From an uncultured Actinomycetes bacterium (lineage in GTDB: Bacteria > Actinomycetota > Geothermincolia > Geothermincolales > RBG-13-55-18): a stretch of DNA of 40,949 bases. The position numbers and the translations under genes were made by a program. This document shows positions 1-9,390 of the stretch, piece by piece. The DNA lies in contig CAKZMC010000191.1 of assembly GCA_937128055.1 (NCBI GenBank), positions 1-40,949 of the forward strand, read 5' to 3'. The notes beneath the pieces are model-generated. The model was not told the origin of the DNA. It worked only from the letters and a program-made list of their open reading frames with translations, and did not search any database. Each line of letters begins with the position of its first letter. The first letter of the stretch is position 1.

Positions 1-1
1 A

Positions 2-112
2 CGCGCCTATAGGGCGAGCAATATCCTGTTGTTGCTGCCCACCGACATCCAGTTCAGGGGCGTCGAGATCTACGTGCCGCCGAACAGGCCCACCAGGCCA
101 CCGCCCTGGTAA
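2..112 (+). CDS. C-terminal end of an unidentified protein (partial)
   Basis: An open frame enters from the window edge and stops at TAA 110-112. The 36 visible residues read as a plausible C-terminus: a hydrophobic stretch (NILLLLPTDIQ), a beta-like segment (FRGVEIYV) and a proline-rich end (PPNRPTRPPPW). No family can be assigned from so little. Codon use (third-position G/C) resembles the rest of the contig. About 110 bases separate its stop from the next gene, and I see no clear terminator there. Confidence 0.4.
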   Translation, partial: RAYRASNILLLLPTDIQFRGVEIYVPPNRPTRPPPW

Positions 113-208
113 GGGGATTGCGAGGGCGCAAGTACCGCCCGGCCAGGCATCGTCCTCTTCGCCCTATCCTCAAGAAGCGGCGTCAAGCGCTGGAACGTGG
201 ACACATGA

Positions 209-217
209 TGGTATAAT
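209..217 (+). promoter_or_regulatory. Extended -10 promoter giving a probably leaderless mRNA
   Basis: TGGTATAAT is a consensus -10 hexamer (212-217) with the extended TGN element directly before it. No good -35 hexamer lies 16-18 bases upstream, which fits an extended -10 promoter. A start site seven bases after the hexamer falls on the A of the ATG at 224, and no Shine-Dalgarno sequence precedes that ATG, so translation from a leaderless transcript is predicted. Confidence 0.6.
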
Positions 218-223
218 CTCCCT

Positions 224-2395
224 ATGGGCGGCGATATCTCCAGGGCGATAACCACGGCCTCCGGGCTTCTCAGTCCGGCCATCGGCTTCTACGTGTACCT
301 CAAGGGGCGGCGCCAGACAGTGAACACCCTTTTTCTCCTCATGACCCTGTTCCTGGCGATGTGGGCGGTGGGTGAGGTCATGACCTCGAGCGTATCCACC
401 CTGGAGGCCAAGATTTTCTGGACCAAATTTCAGGGCATAGGCGAACTGCCCCTGGTCCCCACCTACCTCGTCCTGGCCCTTTTCTTTCCGCGGACGAGGA
501 AGGCGGTAAAGGAAGCCCTTCCGGCCGCCACCACCATCACCGCCATCTATGCCCCCTTCTTAGTGGGGTTGGTCCTCCTCTACGCCAGCCGCCTGGTCTA
601 CTCGGATTACATGATAACGGGGGGCGTGTACGGCCTCGACGTGGAACGCACGCCCTTCTTCTGGATCCTGACCGCCCTGGGGTTCTGCTATGTGATCCTC
701 GGGTCTCTCCTCTTCGCGTGGGAGGGCAAACGGAGCGACACCGTGCCCACGCGCAGGGGCCTCTTCATCCTAGCGCTGGCTCCCTTCCCCATGCTCGCGG
801 CAAACCTGGTGCAGAACCTGAAGTGGAACGCCAAGGTGAGCACCCCACAGGCGAGCATCGTCTTCGTCATCATGCTCGCCTACGGGATATTGCGCTACGG
901 CCTTTTCCTCGACTACCGGCTTGCAGCCAAGAACACCATGGCGCACGCGGCGGCCATGGCCTTTAACCTGCCTGTCTGTTACCTGCTCTACGCCTTTTTT
1001 ACCTACGGGATAGGGCTGCAGGCGGGTTGGCTCTACTTTTCCCTTTTCCTTGTCTGCGCCGCGCCGCTGGTCATGGCTTATCCCGCTGAGGTAGCATGGG
1101 CGAAGAGGTTCATCTCGCATCACATCTACGGAAGCGAGGCCAGGGCCGAGGGGCTGCTGCAGGAGCTCGGCCTGTCCATCCGCACCGTGTGGAACCCTGG
1201 CGAACTGGCCCGTGATGTTGTCAGGGCGCTGAGGGAATCTCTGGGCCTCACCGTGAGCGCCTTGCTGGAACGGGAGAGGGAGGGCGGGCACTATCAATTG
1301 CTGGGGATGTCCTCCCACGAGGGACACAGCGCCGAAAGGTGCCGCGACGAGGTGCACAAAGGCATCGTTTTAAGGGAGTGGCGGGGATCCCTAACCATCG
1401 ATTCCCTAAACGGGAACTTTTCCAGTTATTGGAGGATAGGGAAATCCGTGGACCGGGGCCATTGCAGGATATCCTTCCTGGACCTGGGCATCGTGCGAGT
1501 GCACGAGGGAGCCGGCGTGGTGAGGGAATTCATATGGCGCCGCAGCCGCAAGGCGGAAACCATCGCAGTGCCCCTCGAGGTAGGCGGGGAGAGGGTCGGG
1601 ATGCTCGTGCTGGGCAGCAAGCTGGACCGCGTGCCTTACACCGTCGAGGAGCTGGACGGCATGGCGGCGCTCTCCGCCCAGGTAGCGGTCTCCCTGCGCA
1701 ACGCACAGCTGGTGAAGGAGGTGGAGGAGAAGAGCGAGCGCCTGAGACGCCTTGCCCGTGCCGTTTCCATCGCGCAGGAGGAGGAGAGGATACGCGTTTC
1801 CCGGGAGTTGCACGATGGCCTCGCCCCCTATTTCCTGGACATCATGTTCCAGCTGGACGATCTCGCTAAACGGATACAGAACCTTCCGGGGGCAGGGGAA
1901 TACCTGGAAGGAATAAGGCAAGAGGCGCGCGAAGGCATGCGGGACCTGCGTCGCCTCATCTCCGACCTGCGCCCTTCCTCGCTCGAGGTACTGGGGCTGG
2001 AGAGCTCCCTCTCCTCCTACCTGGAACGCTTCGGGGCGGAGAACGGCGTGCGGACCCGTTTTCACGCCCGGGGAGAGCTCGGCGGCCTTGACCCGCTCTC
2101 GGAGACCACCCTTTTCCGGGTGGCCCAGGAAGCGCTCTCCAACGTGGCGCGCCACGCGCGTGCCGGGGAAGTAAGGGTCTTCCTGCACGGGAGCGATGGC
2201 CATGCGGAGCTGACCGTGGAGGACGACGGCGTGGGATTCCGGTGGGAAAAAATGCTCGAGAGGATGCGCGCCGGAGAATGCCTGGGGATAAAGGGGATGA
2301 TGGAAAGGGCGGAGCTAAGCCAGGGAAAATTCCATGTCGAGACAGCGCCGGGCAAAGGAACCCGGCTGGTGTTCGACCTTCCGTTGCGTCGCTGA
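224..2395 (+). CDS. Membrane sensor histidine kinase, NarL-type (7TM / GAF / HisKA_3 / HATPase)
   Basis: Sensor kinase that should autophosphorylate on histidine and pass the phosphate to the response regulator encoded next. The first ~290 residues form about eight hydrophobic segments of the kind found in 7TM/His_kinase_N input domains. A GAF-like domain follows at about 310-490 (IAVPLEVGGERVGMLVLGSK). The HisKA_3 dimerisation domain carries the H-box SRELHDGLAPY with the phospho-accepting His at residue 530. The HATPase domain shows an N-box (EALSNVARHA), a G1 box (DDGVGF) and a G2 box (LGIKGMMERA). The ATG at 224 is set by a leaderless promoter rather than by a ribosome binding site. Only 13 bases separate its stop from the TTG start of the regulator, so the two form an operon. 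The ligand or stimulus is unknown. Confidence 0.93.
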   Translation: MGGDISRAITTASGLLSPAIGFYVYLKGRRQTVNTLFLLMTLFLAMWAVGEVMTSSVSTLEAKIFWTKFQGIGELPLVPTYLVLALFFPRTRKAVKEALPAATTITAIYAPFLVGLVLLYASRLVYSDYMITGGVYGLDVERTPFFWILTALGFCYVILGSLLFAWEGKRSDTVPTRRGLFILALAPFPMLAANLVQNLKWNAKVSTPQASIVFVIMLAYGILRYGLFLDYRLAAKNTMAHAAAMAFNLPVCYLLYAFFTYGIGLQAGWLYFSLFLVCAAPLVMAYPAEVAWAKRFISHHIYGSEARAEGLLQELGLSIRTVWNPGELARDVVRALRESLGLTVSALLEREREGGHYQLLGMSSHEGHSAERCRDEVHKGIVLREWRGSLTIDSLNGNFSSYWRIGKSVDRGHCRISFLDLGIVRVHEGAGVVREFIWRRSRKAETIAVPLEVGGERVGMLVLGSKLDRVPYTVEELDGMAALSAQVAVSLRNAQLVKEVEEKSERLRRLARAVSIAQEEERIRVSRELHDGLAPYFLDIMFQLDDLAKRIQNLPGAGEYLEGIRQEAREGMRDLRRLISDLRPSSLEVLGLESSLSSYLERFGAENGVRTRFHARGELGGLDPLSETTLFRVAQEALSNVARHARAGEVRVFLHGSDGHAELTVEDDGVGFRWEKMLERMRAGECLGIKGMMERAELSQGKFHVETAPGKGTRLVFDLPLRR

Positions 2396-2408
2396 CAAGG
2401 AGGTCCGG

Positions 2409-3077
2409 TTGGAAGAGGCGATCCGCTTGGCCGTCGTGGATGACCAGGTGATCGTGCGCCTGGGGATTCGCCGCATGCTGGAAGGGCAGGATGGCATACA
2501 GCTGGTGGGGGAGGCGGGATGCGGGGAGGAGGCTTTGCGGATGGCGAGCGACGTAAGGCCCCAGGTGATGTTGGTTGACGTCAAGCTCCCCGACATCAGC
2601 GGCGTGGAGGTGGTGCGCAGGCTGAAGATCGACGATCGGACCTCCAACATCCAATGCGTCATGCTCACCGTCTACGACGACCTGGAGATAGCGGCCGAGG
2701 CGTTGCGTGCGGGTGCCATCGGCTACCTGTTGAAGGACTCCGGCCCGGAGCAGATCCTCGAGGCAGTTGCGTCCGCATCGCAGGGCGTGCCCCTGGTTTC
2801 CTCAAGCATAGCAGGGAAGCTGCTGAGCACCTTCTACCGCAGCGACAGGCTGCCCGGGAGCGTGGTGACGGAGGGGAAAAGCGAGATACCCTTGACCGAG
2901 AGGGAATACGAGGTGCTGAGGCTGGTGGCCAAGGGATACAGCAACAAGGCGGTGGCCCGCGAGCTCAATATCAGCCTGAGCACCGTCAAGACGCACCTGC
3001 GCGGCGTATTCCGCAAGCTGGAGGTCGAGGACCGCGCGCACCTGATCATCAAGGCCATCAAACAGGGGATCATCTGA
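2409..3077 (+). CDS. NarL/FixJ-family response regulator
   Basis: DNA-binding response regulator, partner of the kinase immediately upstream. The receiver domain (about 1-120) has the acidic pair VVDDQ, the phospho-acceptor Asp at residue 57 in LVDVKLPD, a conserved Thr in MLTVYD and Lys in LLKDS. A LuxR-type helix-turn-helix follows (LTEREYEVLRLVAKGYSNKA, then LSTVKTHLRGVFRKL). The ORF track starts this frame at 2334 inside the kinase gene. I place the start at TTG 2409 because AAGGAGG at 2397-2403 sits five bases before it and this removes the overlap. Length (222 residues) is normal for the family. Targets are not evident; the repeat array and small regulator gene lie just downstream. Confidence 0.92.
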   Translation: MEEAIRLAVVDDQVIVRLGIRRMLEGQDGIQLVGEAGCGEEALRMASDVRPQVMLVDVKLPDISGVEVVRRLKIDDRTSNIQCVMLTVYDDLEIAAEALRAGAIGYLLKDSGPEQILEAVASASQGVPLVSSSIAGKLLSTFYRSDRLPGSVVTEGKSEIPLTEREYEVLRLVAKGYSNKAVARELNISLSTVKTHLRGVFRKLEVEDRAHLIIKAIKQGII

Positions 3078-3243
3078 CCGGAAGGGCTTGCCGCGGCGGG
3101 GGTGCCCGGCACGAGCCGCTCCCCGCAGGACCTCCGGGAACGCCGAGGACCGCCAGGAGGCTCTCCCGCGACCGCGCCACGCAATACGCACGCAAAGGTC
3201 AATGCCGTGAAAGAATGGTGCGCAGGCTTAGGACATGGCGCCT

Positions 3244-3409
3244 AGGTTCAGAGACATGGTGTATAGGTTCAGAAACATGGTGCCCGGGTTCAGAAACATG
3301 GTGTCTAGGTTCAGAAACATGGTGCCCGGGTTCAGAACATGGTGTCTAGGTTCAGAAACATGGTGCCCGGGTTCAGAACATGGTGTCTAGGTTCAGAAAC
3401 ATGGTGGAC
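3244..3409 (+). repeat. Tandem array of eight 20-21 bp units
   Basis: Eight head-to-tail copies of RGGTTCAGAAACATGGTGYCY-like units. Two versions alternate, one ending in TGCCC and one in TGTCT, so there is a higher-order period of 41-42 bases. Two of the units lack one A (CAGAACATGG). A degenerate copy (ggcttaggacatggcgcct) precedes the array at about 3225-3243. Units abut without unique spacers. The array lies between the response regulator and a small winged-helix gene, and the remaining bases of that gap (3078-3224) show nothing I recognise. Confidence 0.93.
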
Positions 3410-3553
3410 AAGCGCCGCACCCGGTGATATATTTTGCGGGATAATACAAAAAGGGCGGCGTGCGGCGCAGTTGCGTTCTTCTTCCGCGTGATGCGAGGCA
3501 TCGCGAGGCAAGTTAGGGACTGCGCGAGGATTTCCAGGGCAGTTTGGGAATAT

Positions 3554-3802
3554 ATGGTAATCGATGGAGACGGCATGGAGAACCCTCCCTTAGCCGGCAT
3601 CGTAATACGGGAAATACGCGACTTCTTCACCTCCAACCCCTTCCTGCTGGTAAGCGAGAGAAGGCTGGCGACGCTGCTCTGCCGCCCGCCCCACCTGGTG
3701 CGCGAGGCGGTGAGGATCCTTGAGGGCGAGGGGCTGCTGGAGCGCAGGGACGAGGATACCCTGATAGGGTTGTGGGAGGCGGAGGAAAGGTCGCCTCGCT
3801 GA
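3554..3802 (+). CDS. Small winged-helix DNA-binding protein
   Basis: Short protein whose body is a single winged-helix-like domain: a helix (IVIREIRDFFTSNPF), a helix-turn-helix (SERRLATLLCRPPHLVREAV) and a recognition/wing part (RILEGEGLLERRDE). This is the layout of compact MarR/GntR-like or RepA-like regulators, so a transcriptional regulator is inferred. The track opens the frame at TTG 3434, but that stretch looks non-coding. ATG 3554 is used here; ATG 3575, preceded by GGAGA at about five bases, is equally possible and would give 75 residues. It has no ligand-binding domain and no close partner gene. A hairpin overlaps the stop codon. Confidence 0.6.
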   Translation: MVIDGDGMENPPLAGIVIREIRDFFTSNPFLLVSERRLATLLCRPPHLVREAVRILEGEGLLERRDEDTLIGLWEAEERSPR

Positions 3803-3820
3803 CGGTTAGGCTGCGAGGCG
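3792..3820 (+). terminator. Possible hairpin terminator
   Basis: CGCCTCGC (3792-3799) and GCGAGGCG (3813-3820) form a perfect 8-bp stem over a 13-base loop at the stop codon of the winged-helix gene. No T-run follows, so it is only a weak terminator candidate. Confidence 0.3.
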
Positions 3821-4274
3821 GCCGCATGCAATCCCACGCGACCTTTCCCCCACGGCACGCTTCGCTTGCGCGCATTGCGGGCGCGGCGACGCGCACCTCC
3901 GGCAGACCGGCGCCTTTCCAGGGAGCGGGTTTCGCGCGCGAGAGAGCGGACGGCCCGTGACGGGCACTCACCGCGGATTGCCCACCCCGGTGCTTCGGGA
4001 GCGAGGGAGCGCCGTAAACCCGTTCCATGGCGCAGGCGGTGTTCATGAACCGGAGCAATACGGCGGTGGCCTCCCGCATGCCCGTTGCCCATTGCAGGGG
4101 CATCCGCGGGGCGCCGCCTCGCGCTGCAAGCTTCACGGCTGGCATGGCCTCGCGGACGACATGCGGGATGCGATTTTACCTGAAAGGTGGAACAGCCGAT
4201 ACCATTGATTGCATCGCATGCGATACGGGCGCCGGCGTGAGCCGGCCGGCTTCCCGTGCCCGGTTATTTCTGTG
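3821..4274. other. Non-coding gap, nothing recognised
   Basis: About 450 bases without a convincing gene. Several frames are open on both strands, but they are arginine/alanine-rich, lack ribosome binding sites and match no family, as expected of shadow frames in high-G+C DNA. The composition turns abruptly AT-rich at about 4262, where the next gene's promoter lies. Confidence 0.5.
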
Positions 4275-4321
4275 TTGCGATTATATTATTGTTGATAGAT
4301 AATATTAATGTTTAAATATTA
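4275..4321 (+). promoter_or_regulatory. Promoter with overlapping inverted repeat upstream of the SpoIID-like gene
   Basis: TTGCGA (4275-4280) and GATAAT (4298-4303) are spaced by 17 bases, a good vegetative-type promoter in a strikingly AT-rich island. TAATATT (4300-4306) and AATATTA (4315-4321) form an inverted repeat that overlaps the -10 box and the expected start site, so it could be an operator. The leader would be about 54 bases, ending in GGAGGAGG before ATG 4364. Confidence 0.55.
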
Positions 4322-4363
4322 AGCTATTGAGAAAACTGGGTCAGCGCACGGAGGAGGCGGCGA

Positions 4364-6619
4364 ATGGCCTTGCGATCCCCGCTGGGGGAGATGCGACGGG
4401 GGAGACCGGCAACCATGGCCGGCAGGGGCGGCGGCATGCGGCGCAAGCCCGCCCTCGTCGCCTGCGTGGTGGTGGCCGTCGTGGTCCTCTGCCTCGGCCT
4501 GCAGGCCTTGCCGGGGAGGAGGACCGCCTCGGCGCGCGGCGGCAGCGTCACCTTCGTCGGCCACGGCTACGGGCACGGGGTGGGCCTTTGCATGGCGGGC
4601 GTCTATTACCGCGCCCTGCGGGGGGAGGAATACCACCAGATAATCCGCACATACTATACGGGCATCACCTTCTCCCGCGACAGCGACGACAGGATCATCC
4701 GGGTGCTCTGCCGCGATGGCGTGGTGCGCGAATACACCATGCGGGAATACCTCTACCGGCTGCAGGAGGAGCCCGATAGCTGGCCGCAGCAGGGCCTGCG
4801 GGTGCTCATGGTGGCGGCGAGGACCTACGTCCTCTCCTGTATCGCGCGGGGGAAGCACGCCAAGGATGGCTACAACATCTGCCCCTACGGGAGTTGCTGC
4901 CAGGCCTTCAACGAGGAGATCAACCCCGCGACGCGACCCAACACCGTGGCCGCGGTGAACGCCACCGCGGGAGAGATCATCACCTACAACGGCCAGCCCA
5001 TCACCGCCGCTTACAGCTCCTGTTGCGGGGGATACACGGCGGGCGTGGACGAAGCCTGGGGCGGGAACCCCGCCTCCTACCCCTACCTGCGGCCGGTCCC
5101 CGACGATGCCTGCGCCCCCGACCAGAACCACGACTGGAAGGTCACCGTGAGCTGGGCCGAACTCGAGGCCAGGCTAAATTCCCGCGCCGAGACGGCGGTG
5201 GGCGGGCTGTACGGTTTCGAGATCCTCTCGCGCTGGACCTCCGGTAGGGTGAAACAGGTCCGCGTGAACGGGAGTGGCGGGAGCAAGGTGGTTTCCGGCG
5301 TATTATTCGCCTCCGTGGTGGGACTGAAGACCCATTTCTTCTACGTCGCCTCCCAGAACTTCGACGAATACCTGTGCATCCAGAACCCGGGGGACGGGGA
5401 CGCGCTCTGCGAGATCACCTACATGTTGAAGGGAGGGGGCACGGTGCAGGGATCCTGCCTGGTACCTGCCCACAGCCGCCGCACCATCTTCGTCAACGAC
5501 GTGGTGCAGAACGAGGAGGTCTCCGTGAAGATCTCCAGCGACAGAGAGGTGGTTGCCGAGCGCGCCATGTACTTCAATTTCCTGGGCAGCGAGCGCAAGG
5601 GCGGCCACGCCTGCATGGGGGTGAAGGAGGCCCGTACGCACTGGTATTTCGCGGAGGGATACACCTCTGGCGCCTTCGATACCTTCTTCACGGTGCAGAA
5701 CCCCAACCCCGCCGAGGCGCGCCTCACGGCGTCCTTCCTGGGAAGGACGGGCGAGGTGGACGAGATCTACTACACCCTTCCTCCCAACTCCCGCATGACC
5801 ATCTGGATGGACCAGGAGCCGAGCCTGAGCGACGGGGAGTTCACCGCGGAGCTTGAGAGCAGCCTCCCGGTGGTGGCGGAGCGCGCCATGTACTTCGGCT
5901 ACGGGGACCGCGCGGGGGGATCGGCGGCGGAGGGGGCGCCCGAGCTGGCGAAGAAGTGGCTTTTCGCGGAGGGCTACACGGGGGGGCTTTTCGACTCCTG
6001 GCTGGTGCTTGCCAATCCACAGCAAACCGATTCGCCGGCCAAGCTGACCTTCATGCTCCCCAGCGGCGCCACGCGCGAGTTCAACATCGTGGTGCCGGCC
6101 CGCGGCCGCGCCACCGTGCACGTGGACGAGCTCCCGGGAATGGGGAACACGGAGTTCTCCGCTCAGGTTGACAGCGACCTACCGGTGGTGGCGGAGCGCG
6201 CCATGTACTTCTCCTACGGCGGGAAGCAAGGGGGACACGATGCCTCCGGCGTGCGATCCGCCTCGCGGAGGTGGTTCTTCGCCGAGGGCTACACCGCCGA
6301 GGGCTTCGACACCTGGATAGTCCTGATGAACCCCAACGGCCATGCCGTTGACGCCTGGCTGACCTTCATGCTGCCGGACGGCACCACGCGCTCGCTGGCG
6401 GTGAACGTCAAGGCGCGCAGCCGCTTCACCGTCGGCGTAGATCACCTGCCCGGCATGGGAAGCACGGAGTTCTCCACGCTGGTTGAGGCCTCGGGTCCCC
6501 TGGTGGCGGAGCGCGCCATGTACTTCATCTACCGCGGGAGGGACGGTGGGAGCTGCGCCCAGGGAACGGAATCACCTTCGCGGTTCTGGTACTTCGCAGA
6601 GGGTTACACCGGCAGCTGA
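4364..6619 (+). CDS. Secreted SpoIID-like protein with four FAEGYT repeat modules
   Basis: Envelope protein combining a SpoIID/LytB-type domain with a C-terminal repeat region. Residues 26-48 (RRKPALVACVVVAVVVLCLGL) are a signal or anchor segment. GHGYGHGVGL at 66-75 is the SpoIID-family GHG motif, placed N-terminally as in actinobacterial members. The core follows at about 110-260 (QQGLRVLMVAARTYVLS, YSSCCGGYT). SpoIID proteins are lytic transglycosylases acting on peptidoglycan, so wall remodelling is inferred. From about residue 325 come four modules; WYFAEGYT-type motifs recur at 427, 532, 637 and 742, an exact 105-residue spacing, and each module ends in VAERAMYF. They resemble the DUF5719-like repeats of actinobacterial surface proteins. 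The protein stops ten residues into a fifth module (WYFAEGYTGS). ATG 4364 is chosen for its GGAGGAGG; Met25 is an alternative. Confidence 0.88.
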   Translation: MALRSPLGEMRRGRPATMAGRGGGMRRKPALVACVVVAVVVLCLGLQALPGRRTASARGGSVTFVGHGYGHGVGLCMAGVYYRALRGEEYHQIIRTYYTGITFSRDSDDRIIRVLCRDGVVREYTMREYLYRLQEEPDSWPQQGLRVLMVAARTYVLSCIARGKHAKDGYNICPYGSCCQAFNEEINPATRPNTVAAVNATAGEIITYNGQPITAAYSSCCGGYTAGVDEAWGGNPASYPYLRPVPDDACAPDQNHDWKVTVSWAELEARLNSRAETAVGGLYGFEILSRWTSGRVKQVRVNGSGGSKVVSGVLFASVVGLKTHFFYVASQNFDEYLCIQNPGDGDALCEITYMLKGGGTVQGSCLVPAHSRRTIFVNDVVQNEEVSVKISSDREVVAERAMYFNFLGSERKGGHACMGVKEARTHWYFAEGYTSGAFDTFFTVQNPNPAEARLTASFLGRTGEVDEIYYTLPPNSRMTIWMDQEPSLSDGEFTAELESSLPVVAERAMYFGYGDRAGGSAAEGAPELAKKWLFAEGYTGGLFDSWLVLANPQQTDSPAKLTFMLPSGATREFNIVVPARGRATVHVDELPGMGNTEFSAQVDSDLPVVAERAMYFSYGGKQGGHDASGVRSASRRWFFAEGYTAEGFDTWIVLMNPNGHAVDAWLTFMLPDGTTRSLAVNVKARSRFTVGVDHLPGMGSTEFSTLVEASGPLVAERAMYFIYRGRDGGSCAQGTESPSRFWYFAEGYTGS

Positions 6620-6753
6620 GCGGCGCTTTCGCGACCCCGGCATTCACGGATCTTGCCGGAAGACGCCCACGCCCGACACGGCCATGCTTGGCGCCGGATG
6701 GCTTTTCGAAAGGGACGCAGGGTCCCCTGCAGGAGAGGCGTAACACTTGCGGG

Positions 6754-8203
<1,450 letters not shown>

Positions 8204-8204
8204 C

Positions 8205-8221
8205 ATGGTAAAATGTACCAT
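8205..8221 (+). promoter_or_regulatory. Extended -10 box inside a small palindrome
   Basis: TGGTAAAAT (8206-8214) looks like an extended -10 element, closely matching TGGTATAAT ahead of the kinase gene at 224. It lies inside the inverted repeat ATGGTA-aaatg-TACCAT (8205-8221), directly after the enolase stop codon. The start site would fall about six bases before ATG 8227, leaving almost no leader; no ribosome binding site is present. The palindrome could be an operator. Confidence 0.4.
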
Positions 8222-8226
8222 ATAGC

Positions 8227-9345
8227 ATGATGTCCACGAAAACCGGCAGAGGGGAAGAGAGGATTCCCAGGCGGTTCCTTTTCATTGTCATCGCCATGAC
8301 GGCGTCCTGCGCCGTGCTGGTAGGTCTGGGCTATTACATAGCGAGCCTCTTTTCGGGGTTGATAATGATCCCGCGCACGCGGGTGGAGGACTTCTACGAG
8401 TGCGGTGAGCTTATTCTGCCACTCGACCAGGAAGTAATTACCATGCAGGTATCCGGCGGCGGGGATGTCCTCCTGGTGGTGATCGCCGGCGCCGCCCGGG
8501 GGAACAACCTGCTTGCGCTCTACGACCTGGAGGGGGGTGCCGCGCAGGGGCCGTTCTGGCAGCGGGAGATAAGCGGTTTCAGGGCGAGGTGGGTGGGGAC
8601 CGAGCGGAGGCTGGCATTCGAGGATGGGGGGGATATATGGCTGCTGGACCTCTCCGCCGGTGAGCCAGCTCCCGTGAATCTCACCTCCAGCGAGGGATTC
8701 GACGAGAACCCGCTTCCTTCCCCGCGTGGCGACTTCATCCTCTGGACCACTTCCCCTCCCGGCTCCGTCGCGACGGAGTTCTGGTGCATGCTCTCCAACG
8801 GCAGAGAGAAGGGATACCTGGCCCCCTGGCAGGAAATGGTGGCCTGGAGCCCGGCGGGGGATCGCGTGATGTCCGCCAGCCCTACCGTTTCCCAGGGCGC
8901 GGAGGGCGAGGCCGGCTACCTCCTGCAGGAGGCGAAGGTAGGGAGCAGCGGGTGGTACTATTACCTGCGCAGCGAGGAGGAGGTCCGCTGTCTGTGGTGG
9001 CCCGCGATCGACGAGCTTTTCTTCGTGGCCCCGCGCCGGCTCGGGGAGGAAGGGGAGATGCGCGCGGTGTGGTTCAAGGTGGAACCGTCGGGGCGCGTGC
9101 TGCGGGAGGCATCCACGGACGGCCTGGGCGCGGATGTTTCGTCTTACGTGTTCTATCCCGAGAGGGGCGGGAAGAGGATCGCCTATGCGGGCGAGAAGGG
9201 ACTGGAAATCCTGGACATGGGGCGGGAGGTGATAAGCCGCTACCCCGGGCTGGAAATCTCCCCCAAGATACTGGCCTGGAGGGAAGCGGCGGAGGCGTTG
9301 CTGTACCCCGGCCCGGGAGGGATCTACCAACTTCCCCTGCGCTGA
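8227..9345 (+). CDS. Membrane-anchored protein with predicted extracytoplasmic beta-propeller-like domain
   Basis: I do not recognise a named family. A basic N-terminus (RIPRRF) is followed by one transmembrane helix at about residues 18-45 (LFIVIAMTASCAVLVGLGYY), so the remaining ~325 residues should be outside the cell. That part has repeated short beta-like units with Trp/Asp ends (GGDIWLLDLSAGEP, SPRGDFILWTTSP, MVAWSPAGDRVMSAS, RIAYAGEKGLEILD), a pattern typical of TolB/WD40-like propellers. It sits between eno and pyk with short gaps and no SD, starting at ATG 8227 or ATG 8230. A sensory or scaffolding role would be a guess; nothing in it suggests a link to glycolysis. Confidence 0.72.
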   Translation: MMSTKTGRGEERIPRRFLFIVIAMTASCAVLVGLGYYIASLFSGLIMIPRTRVEDFYECGELILPLDQEVITMQVSGGGDVLLVVIAGAARGNNLLALYDLEGGAAQGPFWQREISGFRARWVGTERRLAFEDGGDIWLLDLSAGEPAPVNLTSSEGFDENPLPSPRGDFILWTTSPPGSVATEFWCMLSNGREKGYLAPWQEMVAWSPAGDRVMSASPTVSQGAEGEAGYLLQEAKVGSSGWYYYLRSEEEVRCLWWPAIDELFFVAPRRLGEEGEMRAVWFKVEPSGRVLREASTDGLGADVSSYVFYPERGGKRIAYAGEKGLEILDMGREVISRYPGLEISPKILAWREAAEALLYPGPGGIYQLPLR

Positions 9346-9390
9346 GGGGAGCCGGGGCCGTACCTTACGTTATACGTGTGAGGGGGAGAG

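Noticed and set aside
770-1357. Long reverse-strand ORFs inside the kinase, enolase, ACAD and oxidase genes
   Set aside because: All are antisense shadows of well-supported genes in high-G+C DNA, rich in His, Arg, Gly and Pro and without start signals.
2654-3349. Plus-strand ORF ending in repeated GSETWC peptides
   Set aside because: It is an out-of-frame shadow of the response regulator that runs into the DNA tandem repeat; no start signal and no coding character.
3244-3409. CRISPR-like repeat array
   Set aside because: Units of 20-21 bases directly abut each other; there are no unique spacers and no cas genes nearby.
3373-4145. Minus-strand ORFs covering the 3.4-4.1 kb region
   Set aside because: Overlapping Arg/Pro-rich frames without SD sequences; the winged-helix frame on the plus strand is the only one with domain-like sequence.
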